64,000 nucleotides of DNA. It comes from Cryptomeria japonica (lineage: Eukaryota; Streptophyta; Pinopsida; Cupressales; Cupressaceae). Below the pieces are notes generated by a model. The model ran no database searches. It had not been told where the DNA came from and was given only the letters and a program-made list of their open reading frames with translations. The stretch lies in NCBI RefSeq assembly GCF_030272615.1, contig NC_081413.1:158787349-158851348 (forward strand), read 5' to 3'. The stretch's first letter is position 1; each line of letters opens with the position of its first letter. This document shows positions 34,143-45,478 of this stretch, in pieces. The translations under genes and the position numbers were made by a program.

Positions 34143-35268
34143 ATCGGTAGTATGTCATTAGTCATAATACTTGATTCAAGCATATCTACCCAGACCATCT
34201 CTTCATGCTCATTAACATGAATACATTGACATGGCATAGGCTTAAGCATATCTTCTTTATTGGATCACACCATGGAATTATTTGGCTTATCAGTAAAGAA
34301 TGGTGCAAAAATATTTAAGGTTTCTCCATTACACACCGTCAATTCCTGAGAAGATTATTCCACCTCAACAAAACCTTGCACCCTATCATTATCACTATTA
34401 GGTGTACACCCTTCTAATTCTTCTTGATACAGGCTATCAGATCCACCCAAACCATAAGATTTAAGACAAACCCTTTGTGTGGCATCTTTACTAAAAGGAG
34501 CAATAATTCTATCAGCTGATATAGACACTGAAGATACTTCCATCTCTGTACCATTTGTATCATACAATCTTTTATCAACCTTTTTTCACTAATATGAGGA
34601 ATAACCACTGTCTAAGACAAGTTCTCTTCACTCATATTTTGATCTGAATCATAGGTTTTAACATGTCTTCTGTTATCAACAAAAGTGTAAATGCTTTGGC
34701 TTTGATCTTCAACTCTTGACTCACACCTTTCTTCAATATCTGGTTTTTTTGGATAACAAGCTCTTGTAGTGAAATAACCCTTAGGGATTCCATATTTCAA
34801 ATTATTATCAATATCCATTGCTATACTATAAGCCTGGTACATGGTTTGAGGATCTTTATCCCTTATTAAAAAGCTCATTTCTTCATCAAATGTTGCTAAG
34901 TAAACAACCAAACATACTGCATCATTTGGCTTGTAACTTTTAGGAATATTATCCAATATTCTTGCAAATCTGAGATTAAAAACAAAGAAGAATTCATCCT
35001 CTGTTCTTTTAATAGACACAACTCCTTTTATAGACAAACTTGGATTGAACCTCTCACCAAATTGTTTTGTAAACAATGCATTCAACTCCTCCAATGAAGA
35101 AATAGAACTTGCTGGTAAATATGAAAACCAATCCATAGCATTTTCTTTTAAAGATTGGACAAATAGCTTCATGCAGACATCTTCTTGACTACATGCAGAC
35201 ATTTTTTTTAAAGATTGGACAAACACACTTTGCGAGGTTTTTGTACTACCCCTAGGGAAAAAAACCAA
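34143..35268 (-). pseudogene. gag: Retrotransposon Gag, truncated
   Basis: The minus frame 35268-34612 (218 codons) has the Gag capsid order: KLFVQSLKENAMDWFSYLP, then SLEELNALFTKQFGERFNPS, then FVFNLRFARILDNIPKSYKP. Downstream 34608-34355 are short, shifted continuations. The N-terminus runs into LTR-derived sequence, and a repeated FVQSLK unit (about 35150 and 35210) shows a local duplication, so the true start is lost. Gag would build the particle. With no pol in the element this copy would need outside enzymes. Confidence 0.78.
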
Positions 35269-38200
35269 GTGGATTCCTCAAATCATGCATGGAGGGGCTA
35301 GCCTCCAGACCGTTTAGGATACTCAAGGACTTGGACCAACAATATAACAAGGATTTTCTGATTATCCTTCTACACTTTGGGCTCTACAAAACCCAGGAGG
35401 GTATTCCTTTAATGCTTTTTCAATCTCTGCACCACTCTTGCAAACAACATTAAAACAAAGTAGATGGTCTCACTCCTAAAAGGGGGCTCAAATAAAGAGG
35501 GAGAATGCTATAGAGTGGCTAGCTCTCAGTGATCCTCGACCTACTTTGGAGTGTGAGACAACTTTTCGACAAACAACATCATGCATAGAAAATGAAAAGA
35601 TATTTTGATATTATCATAGCTATAGCTAGTTGTCGATGAGTGATGACTAAAGAAATGGCATAAAAAAATGGTTGGAAGCAATGATTAGTGTCTTATCCAT
35701 TGGGCAGCTGAAATTACAGAATGCAAAGATAAATATACAACAAAAACCTTAATCTAATAGCCAAAGATCTCAAGACAACATTGCCTTACAATGTGTCTCA
35801 TCTATTTATCCCAACCCACAATACTTATCAGAATCCCTGTATAGGCCCTGTTAGTTTGCACATACTATCTAAGCGGTTTAACCGAACCCTTAGGTTAGAG
35901 TGTAAGATAGAAGAAATGTGCATCACAACAATGCAAGAAATGAGAAAACCCTTGATGTTACTCATTTAGAAACATAATAGATTCATACATTGGAGAAAAT
36001 GAATTCAGACAATATTTTCATTCATTTCATAAGCTATTTTCTGTTACAAATTACATTACATATAACTCCTTCAAGAACCTGCAACAAACTAAGACACAAA
36101 GCCCATTTTATTTGCTCTGCAAAGTCCTGTTACGATCTACTCATTTCACCTAAACCTACTATACATGACCAAGGATTTGAATCCAAGATTTCTGGACCAA
36201 ATTTCTCGACCTTTGTCTCATGGCCCCGATTTCCCTTTTATAGAAACAAGGGAGCAACAAGCTTCAGGCCAGAGGAGACACCTGTCACAAGCTTATAAGA
36301 TCACTTGTTATTTGTTACAAAACATTCCTCGCAGTCTCCCAAAAGACTGTCCTTGATGGCGGTCATGATGAAGTAGAACCAAAATTTCCCAACTGCATTT
36401 TGGTAGAAACAAAATCTTTGAGGTGTGCCACTATCACCCCTGATGGACCGTGAGATTCTCCTTGATGTTTCATAGAGTACTTCCTCTTTCTCGAATAAGG
36501 TTTAGATCCTAACAAGCTGACAAGAAGTAAAATCGCCCCTCCACAAAAAGAGGAGTCAAGGCCTTTATGCCCAGGATCGGAGAAAGTGGAATGAGAATCT
36601 TGTGGGGGAACATAGAAGGAGGAGAAGGGGTTGCATCTTGCATGTCATTGTAGAAATAAATGGCTGCCAACTCCTTCCCAACCATATTTTGCTCCCATTC
36701 CTTCATGAAGCTTCTTCTTCTTTAGATCTTTGCCAATGAGTGATGGAGAGGAGGCAGAGGATGTGCCATGCAGGGCTAGTTCTGAAAAGAAACAAATTCC
36801 AAACCTCCATCACCTATCCTCTCAACTTCCAAGAATCCATTGACTATAAACATACTCATTCCCATAGGAAATCTATCTAGTATCACAAAGCTCGGCGTAA
36901 CTCCTGGCACAATATGGATACAAAATTCTTCATCATTTTAAAATCTTGAGAGAAAATAACGAACTCTCTGTTCTTTCTACCAATTTAAGACACCACAAGG
37001 CCATATTTATAATGAAAATACTTCTCTTAGTGGTGTTTATGCATGGAAAAATCATCTTTTAAATAATTTTCTACTCATCCTGCATCAAATGGACTCAAGA
37101 AACTATATCCATCAAATCAAGAAATCGTAAGACTTAAACTGCCAATTTACTACTTTTCTGACCACGTTCACCTTACATGAACGATCTTGTTTTTTGATTT
37201 CTTGATTTCTTGACTGCAAATTCTCTGCTCCAGAATCCTCTTCTCAGATACTGAGTTTTTATCTTTTGAAAGTTTCTTAGCAATAGTTTCTTGATTTTCT
37301 GTCAAACTTTGAGAATCCCTGACAGTATGCACCCTATGATTTTGTTGACAGGTCCTTGAGCATCTTGCTTCGAGCTCAAAAAATCATCCTTATCCCTTTC
37401 ATCTCTCTGAAAAAAAATACTTGATTTTCTCTCTGTGGCGGCAATGAAAACATGCAGAAATTGCCACCTCAAGTGTTGTTAGCTTTGTCCTGCAAATACA
37501 AATCAACTTAACAAAACACCCTTTAAAATGACATTTTGAAGATCAGTCGGTATCCACTTGTCTCAATTTGTCTCTGATTTCCATGTTGGTATACCTACTT
37601 CCTTCTGTCTTTTCTTTCCCGTGTGAACAACACTGAGATAGTCTGAATCACTCCTTTTGAAAACCTCTTCTATTTCCTCCATTTATTTGTCCTACACGGC
37701 AAATCGCATGATCACCATCGGTCAATACTGATATTGAACTTCCTACGTTAGAAGTGGGCCCTTTAAAACTTGACAAAGCATCGCCAAATCATCTTGGAAA
37801 CTCCGCTCCGTCAGCTACCCTACTATCGAACTTGTTCGACTTGCTTGGGATACGTGGCATCATCTCGCGATGTCGCAGTCCTTAACTTTCCTACATCTTT
37901 CATCGCAGTTTTGCGAGAGCCATCTGATTTGCTTTCTCATTATGTGTCGCTTACACAGTCCACTCAATATTCACTATTATCTCGTGAGCATCTTTTCTGC
38001 TTAAGTCAAAACATCTATGTCCTTTTGAAACTTATGCAATTCATGGGATCATTAGTTTCTCAGCATTTAATCGAGGAAATGAAACCCAAAATATCAAAGT
38101 TGGACTTAAGGAATTGAGAACCCACAGAAATATAAAAAGGGGGTGCCCGACCATAATGCAAAAGACATAGTTTTCTTAAAAGGTCGGTAGGAAATAACAC

Positions 38201-38437
38201 CTAGGGAAAGAAAGAGGTCCCCTTTTGACGATGGTAAAGACCCTCAAGCTTTAAAATGAAAAAGGTAATGCTAAAACATATCAGGCCTGTGGTTTATAAC
38301 AAAATTTCATCCGGGAACATATAAATCTGAAAAACCCTAAGCCCTGAGGGGGAAAACAAAGAACAACAGAGAGTCAAAATAGCTAAAATAAGTGTCAAAG
38401 ACACCAAAATTTTGCATAGTCATTTTCAGGACTATCA
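35213..38437 (-). repeat. 5' LTR of the 10.1-kb element
   Basis: The LTR is about 3225 bp and colinear with 28337-31556. The outer end CTATCA at 38437 is intact. The inner end has lost the TGTT start (AGATTGGACAAACACAC against TGTTGGTTCACCAAAACACAC in the partner). ORFs such as 35990-36298 and 37770-38117 are longer or shorter than their counterparts in the other LTR and share no domain. Confidence 0.85.
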
Positions 38438-39790
38438 GGTAGAGGAGGATTAGAAGGGATTCCTTGCAATGTGACCTTTGACCTGCAAGTAACAACTACA
38501 CAATCCTAATTCTTTGGGTTGATAGTAATTATAGCCACTATTTCATCACCTGCACTAATAGTGTTAATTGTATAAGCATATGCTACCTTGGTATAATGTG
38601 TCGTGTTATCTTGTGAACCTGATCTTGAAGCCTTCCCTTTGTCATGTTTAACAAACGGGTCCTTGAAGATAGTATGATCTGTGTTGGAAGGGATTTTATT
38701 ATTGTCCATAGTGATATCTCCTTGATCTATGAGGTATTGAATTAAGTTTTTGAGATTATAGTAACTTAATGTTTTGTGGCCCTTGGTGCAATGATATTCA
38801 CAAAAATCATTATCATTCCACCAGGTCAGTTTGAAACAACCTAGTTCATATGGCCTGACCTTAGGTAGAGTTATGACATTTGTTTGTATTGTCTTTTTGA
38901 GGGCTAACTCAATTGGTGCTCCAAGTGGCATACAATTTCTTCTTGGTGTATTAGCCCTTGAAGGTTTGGAATTACTTAACTGTACTACATTTGCACTTGT
39001 GGACGTTGCATTGTTGTCATGAGGTTGATGCCTATTTGGCACAAAAGAATTGACCAGTCCCTGTACTGAGACAACAAGTTGAGCCCTGTTCACCACATGG
39101 ACATCTACAACATCATCACTTGTCACATTTTTATTTATTTTTCAACTAGAATTTTGACTTAGATCATTATTGGTACTACTGGTCAAGCCACTTTATTTAT
39201 TATTATTCAAGATACCTCATTCAACAAGACCTTTTTCACACTTTAGAATTTTCTCTATAATTTGTTTGAAAGTGGTGAGACATTGCATTTGTAGCAGATA
39301 TTTGATTCGGGGAATAAGATTTTCTATGAAAATATCCTCTTGCTCTTCCTCCATAATGTGACTAGGCCATCTATGGTAAAGAGATATCCATCGCTCCAAG
39401 AACAAAGAAAATGTTTCACCTTCCCTTTGTTTGACAGTGCATAAATCCATTAGATTATCTATATCGTGAGAGAAGTTTGTTATGAACTTCTCAGCTAATT
39501 CTCCCCATGAGGTGATCTTTGGTGATAAGTGTGAGAACCATTCTAAGGCTGATCCACCAAGACTTTTTGAGAATAGCCACATCAAATATGTGTCTTTATT
39601 AGCTACCTCAATGCAAGCAGTGAAGAATTCCCTGATGTGATCTCTAGGGTCACCTTTTCCTCTATAGTTATTGAATTTAGGAGTTTCAAAATGTGTGGGG
39701 GAAAAGGCAACATGTATAATGTCCTATCAAAGGGATAAAGATGAAGATCCTCCATGGTATAACTTTTCTTCTCATTCCCAAATTTCATGT
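38438..39790 (-). pseudogene. gag: Gag of Tat element, frameshifted
   Basis: Minus strand in order: 39788-39603 with YTMEDLHLYPFDRTLYMLPFPP, the typical N-terminal side; 39585-39217 with LGGSALEWFSHLSPKITSWGELAEKFITNF and REGETFSLFLERW, the capsid domain; 39126-38506 with FCEYHCTKGHKTLSYYNLKNLIQYL, the C-H-G-H nucleocapsid signature. A frameshift lies near 39590-39600, and stops lie between 39217 and 39126. The frame runs into the inserted element at 38442 and resumes at 28336. Confidence 0.87.
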
Positions 39791-40645
39791 TGTCATCTGT
39801 TTCTAGAGGTTTTGGAATTATTGGGACAAGATATCTATTTGAGTCAAAGGCACACTTGTTGAATATGTGTTTCCTACAAAAGGATTAGTGTTTATGTACA
39901 CTAGAGATTGTTGGAACATTGACTGGTTATGAAGTTGTGCACTAGGAGAACCACTGGGTAATGTAAATTAGGCGAACTATGTGTTAACATTGGGCTGACT
40001 TGATCCATGTAGATTGGTAGAACCTTGATTCAAGCTTTGACCACTATAAGTACATCCCAGAGAGACTGATATTGTGGGTTGGGAAGTACTTGTGGGAATT
40101 GCATACTGAGTAGCGCTTGTTTGATTTTGTGTTGAGGTATTTGTGTCATTCAATGTGGATTGCAAAGTGATTTTAGCTTTTATTTGAGATGTGTCATTTT
40201 TTAGTTGAGGATACAGCACCCGATTGTGAGATCTAAGTTGAAGCCATAGTGGCTTGATTTCCTACCGCTTGTGTATTTTGAGTTGTACCATGGGTAGAGC
40301 TTGAATATGTAGCATGTGTTTGTAAAGAGTTTGGTGTTTGATTTGTTCCTTGATTTAAAGTAACCCATGGTCACAAGATTGTTGTAATGTCAAAGTACAA
40401 GGGTAACTTAGCTCCATTTTGTATTAAAAGGAAATATATCTATCCCTATCATGATTAAGCAGAGTGTTTAGGATTGTGAGAACCTGTGGGTTCTGTTGGG
40501 CAACATCTAGTTCTTCAATTGTTAAGTTGTGTTGGATTTTGTCTACTGATGGCATGTTGTTCATGTTTGTTGGCAATGTCACACCTCTACAGGGTTGTGA
40601 GTTTGAATAAGCAAACAAATTCATGTTCCAGGTAGGGTTGAACAA
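39791..40645 (-). pseudogene. Gln/Thr/Asn-rich N-terminal part of Tat Gag
   Basis: Open minus frames 40645-40424 (MFNPTWNMNLFAYSNSQPCRG...) and 40219-39977 (TLNDTNTSTQNQTSATQYAI...) have the low-complexity Ser/Thr/Gln/Asn composition that precedes the capsid domain in plant gypsy Gag. The segments are separated by stops. The original start is probably near 40645. Confidence 0.55.
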
Positions 40646-43470
40646 TGGATCATTGTTCAGGTCTATCTTACTCTTAGCCTTTTGTGATCACATTATGGGT
40701 ATTAAGGACTTCTAAGATGACTTGGAAATGTGAGACCTATTACAGGTTATGATGCATGTGGGACCTAAATGCAAGACTTGAATTCAAATGTGGATGCAAG
40801 TGGAGACTAGACCAAGTATGGAGTCTAATTTGACACTCTATTGCAGATTAGGATGAGGTTCTTGTTGTTGTAGCTTGAGTCTCTCAAGTCTCTACTAAAT
40901 GATTTCTCTTTCATCTTTGGCCTCGATACAACGATCTTTTCATATTTTGTCATCTTTGACATGAATGTGACTCCTATGTACTGAGGGGCATTCCTTCTTA
41001 ACCTCCTGAAAGGTTATTAAGACCGTCAATAAAATCCTCTTGATCATCATTTGTTCCTAAATTAGGTTGTACAAATGGAAAGACACAGTTACCTGGTAAG
41101 CCCATATTGACACATGCTCTAAGACTCTTTCTAAATGGGAAAAACTACTAAAATGAATATGCCACTAATGGGATGCAAAGTCAAAGGACCAAATGGTTGA
41201 CACTACTATAAAAGTATTGAGGTTTGTTGTTGACTCGGGTTGATATGTTGACAGTCGATACCCTATACTAGACTCATGAGTATGGGCACCTAGTTTGATT
41301 GATGGTTGATATGAGGGTGTTATGAGATCAATGTCTTTTTAAGTCAATGTTTGGACTTGATCTTAAGATAATCAAACTGCAAAATGATGACTATGCAAAG
41401 ACTTTTGAGACTTGATACTAATATGAGGACTTTGTAAGGATTTTCGAGACTTGATCCTAAAATGATGCAAGTGCAATATGAGGACTATACAACCTATGAG
41501 ACTTATCAATTATGGACACTTACAATTGCAAAGACATGAATACAATATTTTTATTTTGGTTACAAGGACTTTGTTTGCAGTTTGTTGTTGATTGAGCTCA
41601 TTGTGATCTTGTTTTGGCATCAAAATTTTTTGTTATAAGAGTTTTGGAAAACACGGAAGACAGATTGCAAAGACAATATGGCCAAATGAATTTTTTTAAC
41701 CAACTTTGACAAGAAGATTTACATGTGAAAGGGCCTAGATTAGCCCAATATTTTGACTGACTCTTACTAGTTTAGAACATGAAATAATTTAAAGATACGT
41801 TGAAGACAATTACAAGCCTAAGCTAGAAAATAGAAACCATCTGATGGGGCCACTACAATATAATACCTCAAGCAAGATGGACAGATAGAAATTTTGGTAG
41901 AACTGGCTCCCTGACCATGACACACACTTCTCAGACATACCAAATTCTCTTACCTCAAAGATCCAAATATCTTATAACCTGGGGATTCCTGTCTCATCTT
42001 GAAGGGTACATGAGAGGAATCTATGAGGTACGATCCGCACTCCCTGAACCATCAAATGTAAGGATTTTGGGATACTAAAAATAGTTGGCTCATAGTAATG
42101 TTTCGAGGGATCCCAGTCCAATGAAGGATTCTCGAAGAATGCCACTTAAGGCTTTAATTGAGCTTATCAGTGCAGAGAGAGCCTCCACATACATCAAATT
42201 CACCCACCACTTCAACCACTTGACCGGTATATATATATATAGCGGCTCGAAAAACCTACTTGAGATCACGTTGGGAGAGATGATATCCTCAACGTGTCCC
42301 AATTTGAGATACCCTTGTGGGGTGATGAAATCCCAAGTCAAAGATACTCCTCAACTACAAAGAAAAAACATGAGTGTCATTTGCACTTTTCCCTCTCTAC
42401 CAAGACCCCAAAGGTGGGTGGAAAGGTACTTTATGTAACTATGGGTCCACCCTACAAATCGAGAAAGTGCTCAAAACATAGAAAACAAAAGTGCATTCCC
42501 TTAAACATTGCAATGTGTGAGCTATCCTAAACAGAAGGGAGATCTATGTCAATTTATTAAGCCCAAATTGAAATGTGAGTTTGCATACATTCAAAAGAAA
42601 ACTAAAAACACTCTGTAAGGACACAAGTTAGTAGTTTATCATAAGTCTTTGATAGATCAAAATGTCCCTATCATCCTTGTCATATATTGCAGAGAAATCA
42701 TTAGCATCAAATAAAATTAGAGAAGAAATGAAAAACCATAGAAACAAAAAGCATCCACCTTTCCAGCCGAATGCGACACCCTAATTACATGCATGCAAAA
42801 CACCCACTTAATGCATGTGAAATAATGAGATAACACATGCGAAATACTGCTAAAACTAATGCGAAAAAGTCACTGAATGAGTGTGAAATTAGAACATAGG
42901 TTAGAAAAAGAAATCTACAAAACAATGGGTTAACTTTTAGATTGATTTTAAAATCTTAAGGTTGTCCTCGATATTGTTTTGTATTTTAGGATGTAACCCA
43001 GGACTCGGTTATGATATTGAAAAGAGTCAATTTGGTATTCTTGTTCTCTTAGTGATAGATCTGCTCTCAAAGTTTTCTGGAAATGTTTATGTTTCCTTCT
43101 GCATTCTACATGTTGCCTGGAACTTGCAAGTTTGAGTCTCACACTATGAGCCATCAAATTAAAAGCATTTTTAGATACAACTTGCAATTAATGAGGAAAT
43201 TTTGCAGAATGAGATATTTAATTAAAATTTGAGAAGGCGACAAAGGAATGAACAAAAAATGATTTAGCGATCTTACCATACCATTACCTTCAATGGATGA
43301 AACACTCCCGATCCACAAATGTGACACTATAAAAGAATGAATGCAAAACAAAATACCTACAAATGCGAAATTATATGCGTACAAATGCGAAATACTGGGT
43401 AGGCTTGTGAGAATCCATACCAAGGACCTACAAAAACATAGAAAATAATCAAAAGGTTAGTAGCTGAATT
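40646..43470 (-). other. Long leader of Tat element
   Basis: This is 2.8 kb between the primer site and gag, gene-free apart from short frames on both strands at 42085-42438, which I read as chance. The part 42480-43150 is similar to 14240-14960 in the LARD element. 42770-42890 and 43320-43400 contain short repeats of AATGCGAAATACTG. Long leaders are usual in the Tat group. Confidence 0.5.
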
Positions 43471-43488
43471 TTCACATCGGGTTCACCA
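43471..43488 (-). other. Primer binding site of Tat element, tRNA-Trp
   Basis: The plus strand TTCACATCGGGTTCACCA reads on the minus strand as TGGTGAACCCGATGTGAA, one mismatch from the site in the young gypsy element. It lies at the inner edge of the LTR. Confidence 0.75.
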
Positions 43489-43629
43489 TTATTTTTATAG
43501 TTTTTTCATGCATAATTAATTAGATTATATGAATTAACCACTAGAATTCAATTCTAATTAAGAAAATCCAATAAATAACAATGAAATAGAATCAAAATCA
43601 ATAGAATGAATAATAATCTAAAAAAGACT

Positions 43630-43763
43630 GTACAACTTGAGTTGGCCTAGTGGTGGACGAATTGTGCTCTTGAAAGAGAGGTCACAAGTTCAAATCCCAC
43701 AAGGGGGTAGGGTATGTACACTTTATTGGCTTCAACCCATTATCAATCAAAAAAACTAAAAAA
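43630..43763 (+). mobile_element. tRNA-derived SINE
   Basis: A 134-bp element has a pol III A box GGCCTAGTGG (43644-43653), a B box GTTCAAATCC (43688-43697) and an A-rich 3' tail. It is flanked by 18-bp target duplications, AATAATCTAAAAAAGACT (43612-43629) and AATAATCTAAATAAGACT (43764-43781), with one mismatch. The length, box spacing (34 bp between box ends) and long target duplication fit LINE-mobilised plant SINEs. It is inserted in the Tat LTR, so it is younger than that element. Confidence 0.87.
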
Positions 43764-43959
43764 AATAATCTAAATAAGACTCCTCTATTGATTTGAATCA
43801 TAGCTTCCATTTCTCTTCTTCATCATTGTGGCTACGTGGATCCCAATATCGCGCTTGGATTCTTGCATAAAATGTCACAATAATTCTAAAGATAGTGGTT
43901 ACCACCAAAATTGGGAAATGGATGCTCAATTTATAGATTCTGGATGAGAGGAATGGATA

Positions 43960-44290
43960 GTTGAGATTTATTTGAGAACAAAATTGATCAACGGTTGAGA
44001 TTGGTTGAGACAAAACTGATTGGGAGTTGAACTCATTTGATTGATGAGTCAACTGGATTGATTGACCAGTGAAATGAGTTGATTGATCAATTCCAAAAAG
44101 ATGATTTGGAGTTAGAAAAGGTGATTGAGATTGATTTGAGAACAAAATTGATCAACGGTTGAGATTGGTTGAGACAAAACTGATTGGGTGTTGAACTCAT
44201 TTGATTGATGAGTCAACTGGATTGATTGATCAGTGAAATGAGTTGATTGATCAATTCCAAAAAGCTGATTTGGAGTTAGAAAAGGTGATT
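43960..44290. repeat. 165-bp tandem duplication inside LTR
   Basis: The phrase GATCAACGGTTGAGATTGG occurs at 43986 and again at 44151, and the surrounding 165 bp match closely (GATTGGTTGAGACAAAAC, GATGAGTCAACTGGATTG). The near identity means the duplication is recent compared with the LTR itself. Confidence 0.85.
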
Positions 44291-45004
44291 GGGGAGTTAA
44301 TTGAGTTAACTAGGAAGATGACTAATTTGATTGAGAAGTTGACTAAATTGATTGCTCAGTCAGACTGGAAGTCAATGCCAATTATAAGTTCAACATGTGC
44401 TATAGGAAATTGGGTTGAAATTCAAATTTCATTTGCATTTGACTTGAATTTGGGTTTTCAAATCATGAAATTGAAAGGCAAATTTGATGAAATTAAACAA
44501 AATTAAAGAATTCGAGGAATTTCAAATTTTAAAAGAATGAATTAGTTAATTAAATAATTTAAAGAAATTATTTAATTATTAAAAATTGAATTTAATTAAA
44601 CAATTGAGATTATTTAATTAAAGGTATTAATTTAAAATTAATTAAATAAAATATTTAATTAATTATAAGAAATGAGGTTAAATGATTAGGTGAAGAAGAA
44701 GAAATAGAATAATTAGTAATGTTGATTTGACGATTAAATTAATTCAAAGGAATATAAATTATCTTAATTAAATAATTAAAGAATTATTTAATTAATTAAG
44801 ACAAATAATTAGTGTCTTAGCGATGAGACATTTTTAGATGTATATAATTTAAATAAATAAAAATATTTATTTAAATGAAGAGAGGCTATTTATGAATTAA
44901 TTAAATAAATAAAAATCTATTTAATTAATATACGACTTAAGATTAAATAATTAAATAAATAAAATATTTATTTAATTAAACTAGAACAATTTTAGATGTC
45001 TACA

Positions 45005-45478
45005 CTATTGTGTTAGCCTTCAACAATTATCTTTAAATTGATATCTTGAAACATACTTTATATATATTTTAAAATATATATATATCTCCATAATTTTTTT
45101 ACCATTTGTTTTTAATCCTATAATATAAAAAATCGCCTCTAATATTAAAATTTAAAGAACAAAAAAAAAAAAACTAAAATAAAACAGGGATTATAAGAGC
45201 GGGACGTGGCATAACTCACGTTTCAGATTAAAGAAGAAAACTCTCTACTCAAGAAGACCAATTTTTTTTGAAAAGCACAGTTGAAAATTTTGAAGTAAAT
45301 CGTTGGAGAATATCCAAACCAAATTTAATGAATGTGATGAAGACTTTTACAGGTTTTACAATAGAAGCGCCACTTGGCAGAAAGTAACTGGGGTGCCCAC
45401 CTCCTTATCTGAACGGATGGCAATAAACATTTAATTTTCAGATGAGAGAATTCACTTGAATTTGTAGAGAAGCCGAAG
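45005..45478 (+). promoter_or_regulatory. Upstream region of the THI5-like gene
   Basis: This is the 470 bp between the Tat LTR and the start codon. It is AT-rich, with TATATATT runs (45059-45085) and TATAATATAAA (45119-45129) as possible TATA elements and a GC-richer stretch at 45195-45225. The putative 5' UTR near 45380-45478 has no upstream ATG in frame. The nearness of the LTR end means the transposon could contribute promoter sequence. Confidence 0.35.

Larger units (their letters stand above)
28337..38437 (-). mobile_element. Gag-only LTR element with 3.2-kb LTRs
   Basis: A 10.1-kb element is flanked by a perfect target duplication GGTAG (28332-28336 and 38438-38442). Its ends are TGTTGG... 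and ...CTATCA. The two LTRs have matching lengths (28337-31556 and about 35213-38437). The 3.65-kb interior holds a broken gag on the minus strand and a nested solo copia LTR, and nothing of pol. Orientation is taken from gag and from a conserved minus-strand TATAAAT in both LTRs (about 37005 and 30130). The internal LTR edges have decayed, and I see no convincing primer site or polypurine tract. It sits in the gag-protease junction of the Tat element, and the host reading frame is continuous if the insertion is removed. Confidence 0.87.
21106..45004 (-). mobile_element. Old Ty3/gypsy element of Tat type, interrupted and decayed
   Basis: In minus-strand order it has a 5' LTR (about 45004-43490), a tRNA-Trp primer site, a long leader, gag, protease, RT, RNase H, a second (archaeal-type) RNase H and integrase. 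The extra RNase H between RNase H and integrase is characteristic of the Tat lineage (Ogre, Retand and relatives). Every ORF is broken by stops or frameshifts. The gag-protease part is split by the 10.1-kb insertion at 28337-38437. The 3' LTR is not seen. The 3' side may have been separated by the LARD insertion and continue below 4465, or it may be lost. Confidence 0.82.
43490..45004 (-). repeat. 5' LTR of Tat element
   Basis: It ends in GATGTCTACA at 45004 and is related to 20014-21105 (shared AATTAGTTAATTAAATAATTTAAAG core and GATGAGACATTTTTAG end). It is longer because it contains a SINE (43630-43763), a 165-bp tandem duplication (copies from about 43960 and 44125) and an extra AT-rich insert near 44850-44990. 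The inner boundary is approximate. Confidence 0.78.

Noticed and set aside
28400-38400. 3.2-kb direct repeats read as a segmental duplication
   Set aside because: The outer edges have TG/CA ends and a perfect 5-bp target duplication, so LTRs of one element explain them better.
42085-42438. 117-codon plus-strand ORF
   Set aside because: It has an equally open minus-strand partner, contains a TATATATA run and lies in the leader of the Tat element. No domain seen.
43471-43488. tRNA-Trp gene fragment
   Set aside because: Only 18 bases match, exactly at an LTR edge, which is a primer binding site.
43644-43697. Functional tRNA gene
   Set aside because: A and B boxes are present but no cloverleaf can be formed, and target duplications with an A-rich tail identify a SINE.
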